Shown: positions 23,831-31,290 of the stretch, piece by piece
Numbering within the stretch: the first letter of the stretch is position 1
Layout: the number at the start of each line of letters is the position of its first letter
Assembly: GCA_035555675.1 (NCBI GenBank)
Contig: DATMGH010000067.1
Span: 97,787-161,786, forward strand
DNA from: Solirubrobacter sp035555675
GTDB taxonomy: Bacteria; Actinomycetota; Thermoleophilia; Solirubrobacterales; Solirubrobacteraceae
Length of the DNA stretch: 64,000 nucleotides
Direction: 5' to 3'
Program-made: the position numbers and the translations under genes
The notes under the pieces: model-generated
Database searches by the model: none
What the model saw: only the letters and a program-made list of their open reading frames with translations
What the model was told of the DNA's origin: nothing

Positions 23831-24265
23831 CCACCGCCGGTGCTCCCTTCGCCCGCGCCGTTCGCCGGCGCAACGGAGCGCTCGCGTGGAGATCGCCGCT
23901 GCCCGTGCCCGCGTTTCCCTTACCTGTGCCGTTCGCCGGCGCAGCGGAGCGCTCGCGTGGAGGTCGTCGCTGCCCGTGCCCGCGTTTCCCTTACCTGTGC
24001 CGTTCGCCGGCGCAGCGGAGCGCTTGCGCGGAGGTCGCCGCCGCCCGTACCCGCGCTTCCCTTACCTGCGCCGTTCGCCGGCGCAACGGAACGCTTGCGC
24101 GGAGGTCGCCGCCGCCCGTGCCCGTGCTTCCCTTACTTGCGTCGTTCGCCGGCGCAACGGAGCGCTTGCGCGGAGGTCGCCGCCGCCCGTGCTCGCGCTT
24201 CCCTTACTTGCGTCGTTCGCCGGCGCAACGGAGCGCTCGCGCGGAGAGCGCCACCGCCTCGCCGG
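23831..24265 (+). repeat. 71-bp tandem array, six cores
   Basis: The core CGTTCGCCGGCG starts at 23859, 23930, 24001, 24072, 24143 and 24214, exactly 71 bases apart each time. Each unit also carries GGAGCGC, then GGAGGTCGCCGC (or close), GCCCGTG and TTCCCTTAC. The core can fold as GCGCCG-TTCGC-CGGCGC. The first and last units are partly diverged. Because 71 is not a multiple of three, each unit is read in a different frame, which rules out a repeat protein. The spacing has no CRISPR-like unique spacers. Confidence 0.92.
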
Positions 24266-24304
24266 CCGCTCCGCCTCGCACCCTGTACGCCTCACGCACG
24301 GCTC

Positions 24305-24362
24305 GCCGCGTCGAGCGGTCACTTTCTGGCGCCATGCGCCGATAACCGACCCCTCGCGACCG
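24305..24362 (+). repeat. GGTCACTTTCTGGCGC core element, copy 2
   Basis: Same layout as the copy at 23561: GTCGAGCGGTCACTTTCT, GGCGC-N4-GCGCC, then a variable stretch ending CCTCGCGAC. It lies 744 bases downstream in the same orientation, so copies 1 and 2 flank the hairpin and the 71-bp array like direct repeats around an insertion. About 100 bases of more AT-balanced sequence separate it from yraN and probably hold that operon's promoter. Confidence 0.85.
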
Positions 24363-24459
24363 CCTCGCGAACCACGGCACACTCTCGGCACAAAGTTGGC
24401 ACGAACTTGTAACCGCCGCGTCTAGATCCCCCGCAGTACCCCGCCATAGCGTCGCGCCC

Positions 24460-24825
24460 ATGACAGACGCCCGGCATACCGCGGGCCGGCGGGGCGAGGA
24501 CCTCGCCGCCGCTCACTTCGAGCGCCTCGGGTTCGAGATCCTCGCGCGCAACCACCGGACCCGTTTCGGTGAGCTCGACCTCGTCGCCTTCGACGGCGCG
24601 ACGCTCGTCTTCGTCGAGGTCAAAACGCGTCGGTCCGGAGCCCGCGAGCCTTGGGAGAACCTCCACGACCGCAAGCAATCCAAGGTCCGGCGGATGGCGC
24701 TCTCCTGGCTCACCGAGGACACCTCGCGGCCGTTCGTCTCCCAGCTGCGGTTCGACGGCGTCGCGATCCTCCTCGACGCCCACGGCGAGCTGGTCCGCCT
24801 CGACCACCTGGAGGCCGCGTTCTGA
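24460..24825 (+). CDS. yraN: YraN/UPF0102 family endonuclease-like protein
   Basis: A 121-residue protein of the UPF0102 family, which has a PD-(D/E)xK nuclease fold: GRRGEDLAAAHFERLGFEIL, then GELDLVAFDGATLVFVEVKT, holding the acidic pair and ExK. It is regularly found before comM and dprA. Its cellular role is unclear. ATG start. Its TGA overlaps the ATG of the small Pro-rich frame that follows (TGATG). Confidence 0.92.
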   Translation: MTDARHTAGRRGEDLAAAHFERLGFEILARNHRTRFGELDLVAFDGATLVFVEVKTRRSGAREPWENLHDRKQSKVRRMALSWLTEDTSRPFVSQLRFDGVAILLDAHGELVRLDHLEAAF

Positions 24826-25019
24826 TGCCCATCCGGCTCCGCGCCACCTCGCCGCGCCCGTCCACCCCGTCGCGCCCGTCCGCGCCGCCGCGCCCACCCG
24901 CGCCCCCGCGCCGGCCCGCGCCCCCGCGCCGGCCCGCGCCCCCGCCGCGCCCGGCCAACTCGCCGCACCCGCCCACCGCACGGTCGTCCCGCATCACCCC
25001 CAACCGGAGCAACCGCTGA
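24825..25019 (+). CDS. Pro/Arg-rich 64-residue frame coupling yraN to comM
   Basis: Starts in a TGATG overlap with the yraN stop and ends in a TGATG overlap with the comM start, so one ribosome could pass through all three. The product would be low-complexity (repeats of APPRRP and similar) and fits no family; the DNA is an imperfect repeat of CGCCCCCGCGCCGGCC. It is either a real linker peptide or an expanded spacer kept in frame to preserve coupling. Confidence 0.4.
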   Translation: MPIRLRATSPRPSTPSRPSAPPRPPAPPRRPAPPRRPAPPPRPANSPHPPTARSSRITPNRSNR

Positions 25020-26533
25020 TGCTCGCGCGCATCACCACCTTCACCGTCGACGGCGTCGACGCTCGCCGCGTCTGGGTCGAGGCCGACATCCGCCAAGGCC
25101 TGCCCGCGTTCACCGTCGTCGGCCTCGCCGACAAAGCCGTGCGCGAAGCCCGCGAGCGCGTCCGCGCGGCGATGGTGAACTCGGGGTACGAGTTCCCGCT
25201 GCGCCGGATCACGGTCAACCTCGCGCCGGCCTACCTGCGCAAAGTCGGTCCGGCGTTCGACCTCCCGCTCGCGGTCTCGCTGCTCGTCGCGTCCTACCAG
25301 CTCGACCCGGACCTGGTGGAGCAGTGCGCGTTCGTGGGCGAGCTGTCGCTGACCGGCGAGATCCGCCCGGTCCGGGGCGCGCTCGCGGTCGCGGAGGGCA
25401 CGCACCGGGCGGAGCTCAAGCGCCTCGTGCTGCCGCGCTCACGGGCCCGCGAGGCCGCGCTGGTGACCGACCTCGAGATCATCGGCGTCGACTCGCTGCA
25501 GCAGCTCGTCGCCACGCTGCGCGGCAACGCCGAGCCTCCGCCGGTGCCGGCGGGCGAAGAGGACGCCGCCGAGCACGAGGCCGAGCTGTCGGACGTCCGC
25601 GGCCACAACGGGCTGATCCCAGGACTCGAGGTCGCCGCCGCCGGCGGGCACAACCTGTTCCTGCAGGGCCCGCCGGGCACCGGCAAGACGATGATCGCGC
25701 GCCGGCTGCCGTCGATCCTGCCGCCGCTCGCGCGCGACGAAGCGCTCGAAGTGACCCGCATCCAGTCGATCGCCGGCCTCAAAGGCGCCGCCGGCCTCAT
25801 CACCGCCCGCCCGTTCCGTGCGCCGCACCACACGATCTCCGCGGCCGGCCTGGTGGGCGGTTCCAACCCGCCGCAGCCGGGCGAAGCGACCCTGGCACAC
25901 CGCGGCGTGCTCTTCCTCGACGAGCTGTCCGAGTTCGCGCGCCCCAGCCTGGAAGCGCTGCGCCAGCCGCTCGAGGACGGCCACGTCACGATCGTCCGCG
26001 GCCAGCAGGTCATGAGCTTCCCGACGCGCTTCATGCTCGTCGCCGCCTCGAACCCGTGTCCCTGCGGCCTCGGCGGCAACGCCTGCCAGTGCTCCCAGGC
26101 CGACCTGATGCGCCACCGCCGCCGTCTCTCCGGTCCGCTGCTGGACCGGATCGACATCCTGATGCGCGTCGAGCGCCCGCCCGCGGAGGCGCTGCGCCAG
26201 CAGGCTGCGCCCTCCTCGGCGAGCGTCCGCCAGCGCGTCATCGGCGCGCGCGAGCGCCAGTTGCACCGCCTCGCGGGCCAGCTGGAGGCCAGCAACGCCC
26301 AGCTGACCGCGCGCCAGATCCGCGAGGTCGGCCGCATCACGCCCAGCGCCCTGCGCCTGTTGGGCGAGCTCTACGACCGCCACACGCTCTCCGCCCGCGG
26401 CCATACGCGCACCCTGCGCGTCGCCCGCACCGTCGCCGACCTCGACGAGTCCGAGGTCGTCGGCCCGGAGCACGTGAGCGTCGCGGCGAGCCTGCGCTTC
26501 GACGACTCCCAGCGCCTCGCGGAGGCGGCATGA
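25019..26533 (+). CDS. comM: YifB/ComM family Mg-chelatase-like AAA+ ATPase
   Basis: ComM is a hexameric helicase that drives branch migration during natural transformation; the family is widespread. The 504-residue protein has the N-terminal Lon-like domain (ITTFTVDGVDARRVWVEADI, GPAFDLPLAVSLL), Walker A GPPGTGKTMIARR, Walker B GVLFLDELSEFARPSLEALR, the sensor and cysteine region NPCPCGLGG, and the C-terminal RQIREVGRITPSALRLLGEL. ATG overlaps the preceding stop, and the last bases overlap dprA (ATGA). Confidence 0.94.
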   Translation: MLARITTFTVDGVDARRVWVEADIRQGLPAFTVVGLADKAVREARERVRAAMVNSGYEFPLRRITVNLAPAYLRKVGPAFDLPLAVSLLVASYQLDPDLVEQCAFVGELSLTGEIRPVRGALAVAEGTHRAELKRLVLPRSRAREAALVTDLEIIGVDSLQQLVATLRGNAEPPPVPAGEEDAAEHEAELSDVRGHNGLIPGLEVAAAGGHNLFLQGPPGTGKTMIARRLPSILPPLARDEALEVTRIQSIAGLKGAAGLITARPFRAPHHTISAAGLVGGSNPPQPGEATLAHRGVLFLDELSEFARPSLEALRQPLEDGHVTIVRGQQVMSFPTRFMLVAASNPCPCGLGGNACQCSQADLMRHRRRLSGPLLDRIDILMRVERPPAEALRQQAAPSSASVRQRVIGARERQLHRLAGQLEASNAQLTARQIREVGRITPSALRLLGELYDRHTLSARGHTRTLRVARTVADLDESEVVGPEHVSVAASLRFDDSQRLAEAA

Positions 26534-27600
26534 CCGCGTGCGACGACTGCCTGCGCCGGACGGACCTGATCGTCGCCCTCTCCGGCCGCCTCCAGATCGA
26601 GTTCAAGCGGCGCGACGCGCCCGGCCGCGTGCTCGCGCTCGCCGACCACGAGCTGCTGGAGCTCGGCACGGGCGACATCGTCCGCCGATTCGGCGCGTTC
26701 GACCCGTCGGCCGCCCGCGCTCGCGCCGCCGCCGCGCGGCTGGAGGCGATCTGCCGCTGCGACGCCGCCTACCCCGACCGCCTGCGTGACCTCGCCGACC
26801 CACCGGCGGTCCTGCACGTCCTCGGGGACCCGCGCGCGCTGACGGACGAGGACGCGGTCGCCGTGGTCGGCGCTCGCCGCGCGTCCTCCTACGGGCTCGA
26901 AGTCGCACGGGCGCTCGGCCGCGGCCTGTCGGCCGCGGGTGTCCCGGTCGTGTCCGGCCTCGCGCTGGGGATCGACTCCGCGGCTCACGCCGGAGCGCTC
27001 CAGGCGCCCGGCCGCACCGTCGCCGTGCTCGCCGGCAGCGCCCACGTCGCCTACCCCGCCCGCGGCCGCCTGCTGCACCGCGCCGTGGCCGAACAGGGCG
27101 CGGTGGTCTCCGAGTTCCCGCCTGGCGCGCCCGTGCAGCGCTGGTGCTTCGTCGCCCGCAACCGGATCATCGCCGCCCTCGGCGCCGCGACGATCGTCGT
27201 CTAGGCCACGGAGCGCTCAGGCTCGTTGACGACGGCGGACTTCGCGGCGGAGCTCGGTCGTGCCGTCGGCGCCGTTCCCGGCCCGGTGACGACTCGCCTG
27301 TCGGACGGCACGCACGAGCTGATCCACGCAGGTGCGCCGCTGATCCGCGACGCCGGCGACGCGCTCGAGCTGCTGGCCGGCGCCACCGGCCATGTGCGGG
27401 AGCCGGCGCCGGCCGTCCCGATCGCGCTCGCGCCACCGCTGCGCCGCCTGCTGGACGCGGTCGAGGACGGCTGCGGATCGATCACGGAGCTGGCCGAGAC
27501 CGCGGACGACGCACGCGTCGCACTCGCGGGGCTGGGGGAGCTGGAGCGGCGCGGGTTGATTCGCCGCGGGTTCGCCGGCCGCTGGGAGCGGACGGCGTGA
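26530..27600 (+). pseudogene. dprA: dprA interrupted by one in-frame amber codon
   Basis: DprA loads RecA on incoming DNA. The Rossmann-like domain is intact up to RNRIIAALGAATIVV, including VVGARRASSYG and SGLALGIDSAAHAGAL. A TAG at 27202-27204 then stops the frame. The very next codons continue the family sequence in the same frame: ATERSGSLTTADFAAELGR, then AVPGPVTTRLSDGTHELI and a C-terminal winged helix. In relatives the stop position is normally Glu, so GAG to TAG is a one-base change. The downstream piece (TTG/ATG codons near 27220) lacks a ribosome site. A recent nonsense mutation, an assembly error or readthrough are all possible. Confidence 0.87.
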
Positions 27601-27602
27601 CC

Positions 27603-29015
27603 CTACGGCAGCACCCAGGTGTCCTTCGCACCGCCGTTCTGCGACGAGTTGACGACGAGCGCGCCTTCGTCGCGCGCCACCCGCGTCAGGCCTCCGGGCA
27701 GCACGCGCGGCACCGCGCCCTCGCCGAGGAAGACGAACGGCCGCAGATCGACGTGCCGCGGCTCGAGCCCGCCGTCGACCACGGTCGGATGCGTGGAGAG
27801 CAGCACCAGCCGCTGGGCGATCCACGCGCTCGGCTCCGCGATCACCGCGTTGCGCGTCTCTTCGACGTCGGCGGCGTCCGCGTGCGGGCCGATCAGCACG
27901 CCGACGCCGCCGTGTCCCGCCCGCGGCTTCACCACCAGCTCCTCGAACACGTCCAGCGCCTCCTCGAGCTGCTCCGGCTGCGCGAGGTCGTACGTCGGCA
28001 CCGACCGCAGGATCGGCTCCTCGCCGACGTAGAACCGGATCATCTGCTCGACGTACGCGTGGCTGAGCTTGTCGTCGGCGATCCCGGTCCCGTACTGATT
28101 GACGAGCCCGAGCGCGCCCCGCAACGTGGGACCGATGAGCAGGCGGCCGATGTCGGAGTCGACCCGGTCGGCGTCCGTGCGCCGGTAGACGACGTCGATC
28201 CGGCACGGCTCGCGCAACCCGCGCGAGCGCAGCCAGAGCTCCCCGTCGCGGTGTTCGAGCTCGTCCGGCGTGACCAGCGGAACCCCGAGCTGGCGCGCCA
28301 GCCACGCGTGCTCCCAGTAGGCGGAGTTGCCGTCGCCATCGGTCAGGACGGCGGCCTGCGGCGCCCGGTGTCCGCGGGCGCGGTCGGGGGCGGCGGCCCG
28401 CAGCGCGTCCGTGAGCAGGTCGATCTCGCCGGTCAGCGGCCGCGGCAGCGCGGGCGGGGGCACGTCGATGTGCTCGAGCAGCGCCTGCCGCGTGGCGTGC
28501 AGATAGGCGAAGCCGCTCGGCGTGCGGACGTTGTCCTCGAGCACCAGCCATTCGCCGTCGCCGCCGCGCACCAGGTCGAGCCCGGCGATGCCGATCCAGA
28601 CTCCGCTCGCCGGCTTGAAGCCCCGGAGCCCCGGCTCGAAGTAGTCAGCCGAGTCGACGACCGCACGCGGCACGACGCCCTCGGCCACGATCCGCTGCTC
28701 GCCGTAGACATCGGCGACGAACGCGTTGAGCGCGCGCACGCGTTGCGCCAGGCCGCGCTTGACCGGTTCCCACTCGGCGGCGGGGATCACGCGCGGGACC
28801 GGATCGACGTAGAACTCGAGGTCGCCCTCGTCCGACGAGAAGCGCACGCCCGCCCGGCGCAGCGAGCGCGCCACCCGCGCGGGCAGGTCGTGTGCGCCGG
28901 CGCGAGCCACGGCGTCGATCCCGGCGCGCGCGTGTGGCCGCACGGCGCCCGAGGCGTCGACCCCCTCGTCGAAGACGCTCTCGGTCACCCGGTAGTCGCG
29001 GAGCAGGTCCGCCAT
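27603..29015 (-). CDS. Circularly permuted ATP-grasp type protein (DUF404/DUF407)
   Basis: The 470-residue protein belongs to the family with a permuted ATP-grasp fold (COG2308), probably a peptide-forming ligase; the substrate is unknown. Recognisable blocks are FDEGVDASGAVRPH, GLDLVRGGDGEWLVLEDNVR, NQYGTGIADDKLSHAYV, VVKPRAGHGGVGVLI and SSQNGGAKDTWVL at the end. Such genes usually sit beside an alpha-E domain gene and a transglutaminase, but neither is here. The ATG at 29015 begins MADLLRDY. It converges on dprA with two bases between the stops. Confidence 0.88.
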   Translation of the reverse strand: MADLLRDYRVTESVFDEGVDASGAVRPHARAGIDAVARAGAHDLPARVARSLRRAGVRFSSDEGDLEFYVDPVPRVIPAAEWEPVKRGLAQRVRALNAFVADVYGEQRIVAEGVVPRAVVDSADYFEPGLRGFKPASGVWIGIAGLDLVRGGDGEWLVLEDNVRTPSGFAYLHATRQALLEHIDVPPPALPRPLTGEIDLLTDALRAAAPDRARGHRAPQAAVLTDGDGNSAYWEHAWLARQLGVPLVTPDELEHRDGELWLRSRGLREPCRIDVVYRRTDADRVDSDIGRLLIGPTLRGALGLVNQYGTGIADDKLSHAYVEQMIRFYVGEEPILRSVPTYDLAQPEQLEEALDVFEELVVKPRAGHGGVGVLIGPHADAADVEETRNAVIAEPSAWIAQRLVLLSTHPTVVDGGLEPRHVDLRPFVFLGEGAVPRVLPGGLTRVARDEGALVVNSSQNGGAKDTWVLP

Positions 29016-29079
29016 CGTCGGAAGCGTCCCACAGCCGCCCTGGTCGGTGTGCCACCCGCCAGTCCTACCCTGATGCCCG

Positions 29080-30135
29080 ATGCCCCTTCCCGCCGTCCTC
29101 TCGATCGCAGGGTCCGATTCCGGTGGCGGCGCCGGGATCCAGGCCGACCTGAAAGCCTTCGCGCGCTGCGGCGTGCACGGGATGACCGCGATCACCGCGC
29201 TGACCGCCCAGAGCACCGTCGGCGTGACCGGGGTCCACCCGGTGCCGGGCGAGTTCATCGTCGAGCAGGTCCGCGCGGTCGCGGAGGACATCGGCGTCGA
29301 TGCGGTCAAGATCGGCATGCTCGGCACGGCCGAGACCGTCCGCGCCGTGCGCGACGCGCTGGCCTTGCTCGACGACGACGTCCCGATCGTGATCGACCCC
29401 GTGATGGTCGCCGAGTCCGGCGCCGTGCTGCTCGACGCCGCCGCGCGCGCGGCGCTGGTCACCGAGTTGCTCCCGCTGGCCACAGCGATCACCCCGAACC
29501 TGCCCGAGGCCCGCGTCCTGGTGGCGAGCGCCGCCGCCGCGCGGGCGAGCGGGGACGCCCCCGCCGGCGTGGCCGCGCCGCGTGCGGATGTGGCCGGGGA
29601 CGCCGCGGACGCGGCGGGCGTGGCCGGGGGCGCGGCGGACGCGGCGGGCGTGGCCGGGGGTGCGGCGGGCTCCGCGGGCGTGGCCGGGGGCACGGCAGGC
29701 TCCGCGGGCACGGCCGGGGACGCAGTGGGTGCGGCGGGCGTCGCTGCGGGCACGGCCGACCGCGTCGGGGACGGCGGCGACGACGCCGAGGATCTCGCCC
29801 GCGCGCTGCACGCGCTCGGGCCGGCCAACGTGATCGTCACCGGCGGCCACCGCGATGAGATCGTCGACGTGCTCTTCGACGGTCGCACCATCACGCGCCT
29901 GCGCGGTGAGCGCTACCCCGACGGGGCCGCGCACGGCTCGGGTTGCACGCACTCGAGCGCGCTGGCCGCGCACCTCGCGCTCGGCTTCGACATCGCTGAC
30001 GCCGCCGCGGCGGCGCGGCGGATCGCGGCCGAGGCGGTTCGCGACGGCCACCGCTCGATCGGCGCGGGCGCCGGGCCGGTAAACGTTCTCGGCGTCGGCG
30101 TAGAGCGACCAGCCCCCATCGCGCGCGTGACATAA
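29080..30135 (+). CDS. thiD: Hydroxymethylpyrimidine/phosphomethylpyrimidine kinase with repeat insertion
   Basis: ThiD phosphorylates HMP and HMP-P in thiamine synthesis. The kinase motifs are intact: SIAGSDSGGGAGIQADLKAF, VKIGMLGTAE, DPVMVAESGAVLLD, TPNLPEARVL, then VIVTGGHRDEIVDVLF and the anion-hole GSGCTHSSALAAHLALG. At 351 residues it is about 80 longer than usual. The excess is a Gly/Ala/Val block at about 153-245, after the TPN motif, encoded by 30-bp tandem repeats. The insertion falls in a surface loop position, so activity is probably kept. It is divergent from the ATP-grasp gene. Confidence 0.93.
   Translation: MPLPAVLSIAGSDSGGGAGIQADLKAFARCGVHGMTAITALTAQSTVGVTGVHPVPGEFIVEQVRAVAEDIGVDAVKIGMLGTAETVRAVRDALALLDDDVPIVIDPVMVAESGAVLLDAAARAALVTELLPLATAITPNLPEARVLVASAAAARASGDAPAGVAAPRADVAGDAADAAGVAGGAADAAGVAGGAAGSAGVAGGTAGSAGTAGDAVGAAGVAAGTADRVGDGGDDAEDLARALHALGPANVIVTGGHRDEIVDVLFDGRTITRLRGERYPDGAAHGSGCTHSSALAAHLALGFDIADAAAAARRIAAEAVRDGHRSIGAGAGPVNVLGVGVERPAPIARVT
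29581..29740 (+). repeat. In-frame 30-bp tandem repeat inside thiD
   Basis: TGGCCGGGG recurs at 29591, 29621, 29651 and 29681 and as CGGCCGGGG at 29711, an exact 30-base period. Each unit encodes ten residues of the type VAGGAADAAG. Unit-to-unit differences are few, so the array is young or kept uniform. Copy-number change keeps the frame. Confidence 0.88.
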
Positions 30136-30142
30136 TGCGTGC

Positions 30143-30394
30143 ATGAAGTTCCTGCGCATGCGCCCGGGCTACGGCGAGCAGCTGATCGCCGAGGGCGACA
30201 TCGAGGTCGGCGAGGACGCGGAGCGACTGGTCGCTGAGTTCCGCCGCCAGCTCGAGCAGGGCATGTGGGCCGCGATCCCGGTGGAGACCGAGACGGGCCG
30301 GAGGGAGGCCGAGCTGGTGCGGGCGTTCGACGAGATCCCGCGCACCGCCGACCGCGTCATCTTCTTCCCGCGCGCCGCGGGCGGCGCGCGGTAG
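30143..30394 (+). CDS. Small hypothetical protein
   Basis: Unrecognised soluble protein of 83 residues: MKFLRMRPGYGEQLIAEGD, then VAEFRRQLEQGMWAAIPVE and ADRVIFFPRAAGG. The charge and periodicity look like a genuine folded protein rather than noise, and it is seven bases after thiD and nine before the next gene. It may bind its neighbours, but nothing in the sequence states a function. Confidence 0.7.
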   Translation: MKFLRMRPGYGEQLIAEGDIEVGEDAERLVAEFRRQLEQGMWAAIPVETETGRREAELVRAFDEIPRTADRVIFFPRAAGGAR

Positions 30395-30403
30395 CGACCA
30401 GCG

Positions 30404-31012
30404 GTGACCGTCGCCCTCTGCGCAACGGCGATCGTCGTCATCGCCCTCCTGTGGGAGGTCATGCTCCCGTACATCGACCGCCAGCGGCAGCGCCGGCGTG
30501 CCCGCCGGGACGCGCGTGAGCGCGGCGAGGGCCTGGCCGCGTACGACCCCGGCCGCGAGCGCCGCGCCGAGCAGCGCGCGCGTGAGCTCCTGCGCAGCTG
30601 CGTCAACGACGAGGAGTGGGAGATGTACCGCGACCTCGGTCTGCTCCGTGTCTGGGGCGGCGAGTCGCTGGACAAGGAGCTGCGCGGCGTCCCGTACGCG
30701 TACCTGATCTACCCGCACAAGCCGATCGTCGCCTACCTCCCGCAGACCGGCCGCCTGCTCAACGAGTACTGCGTCGAGTTCCCGGACGAGACGAAGCCCT
30801 ACGGCTCCTCCCGGCTCCCGGACTCCGACGACGTGCTCGCCAAGTGGATGGCGCTCAAAGGCGACGAACGCCGCCTGATCTCGACCGCGAACATGCACCT
30901 CCCGGGCCGCCAGGTGGACCCGCGGCAGGTCCAGCGCGACCTGTGGCGCCTCGGCCGCTGGGAGCGCGAGCGCCTCGAGCGCCACCGCCGCGCGTCGAGC
31001 GGCGCCGCGTAG
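30404..31012 (+). CDS. Membrane-anchored hypothetical protein
   Basis: Unrecognised 202-residue protein with one N-terminal membrane segment (ALCATAIVVIALLWEVML) and a very basic linker (RQRQRRRARRDARERGEG). A compact domain follows with conserved-looking aromatic and Tyr/Pro positions (EWEMYRDLGLLRVWGGESLD, YAYLIYPHKPIVAYLPQTG, LLNEYCVEFPDE). GTG start. It is last in the thiD group and followed by a repeat tract. Probably a lineage-specific inner-membrane protein. Confidence 0.75.
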   Translation: MTVALCATAIVVIALLWEVMLPYIDRQRQRRRARRDARERGEGLAAYDPGRERRAEQRARELLRSCVNDEEWEMYRDLGLLRVWGGESLDKELRGVPYAYLIYPHKPIVAYLPQTGRLLNEYCVEFPDETKPYGSSRLPDSDDVLAKWMALKGDERRLISTANMHLPGRQVDPRQVQRDLWRLGRWERERLERHRRASSGAA

Positions 31013-31029
31013 ACACGCGCGGGTGGGGC

Positions 31030-31185
31030 GCGCAGTGACGCGGGCCGGGGGCGGAGCGGCGCGAGGCGGGCGCGCAGTGACGCGGGCCGGGCGCGAGGCG
31101 GCGCGCAGTGACGCGGGCCGGGGGCGGAGCGGCGCGAGGCGGACGCGCAGTGACGCGAGCCGGGCGCGGAGCGGCGCGGGCCAAC
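31030..31185 (+). repeat. Short tandem repeats between two operons
   Basis: CGCAGTGACGCG (or one-base variants) starts at 31031, 31073, 31104 and 31146, spacings of 42, 31 and 42 bases. Each is followed by GGCCGGGSGCGGAGCGGCGC or part of it. The gap from 31013 to 31290 holds no gene; ilvD follows after about 100 bases of less repetitive sequence that probably contain its promoter. Confidence 0.8.
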
Positions 31186-31290
31186 ACGAGGATCGTCCGC
31201 GGATCGGCCACCGACCTGCGGGTGATCCGCGTCGATCTGCACGACGACGCAGACGCGCGTACCGCAAACCCGGCCCCGTAGACTCCCGAC

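Noticed and set aside
23831..24265. CRISPR array
   Set aside because: The repeats are longer than usual, the whole 71-base unit is repeated without unique spacers, and no cas gene is nearby.
23520..24425. A long Arg/Ala/Pro open frame across the 71-bp array
   Set aside because: The 71-base period is not a multiple of three, so each unit is read in a different frame; stop codons are simply rare in such GC-rich DNA. There is no ribosome site or family match.
27226..27600. Downstream dprA piece as a separate gene
   Set aside because: It starts within a conserved DprA block, has no ribosome site and is in frame with the upstream piece; one TAG separates the two.
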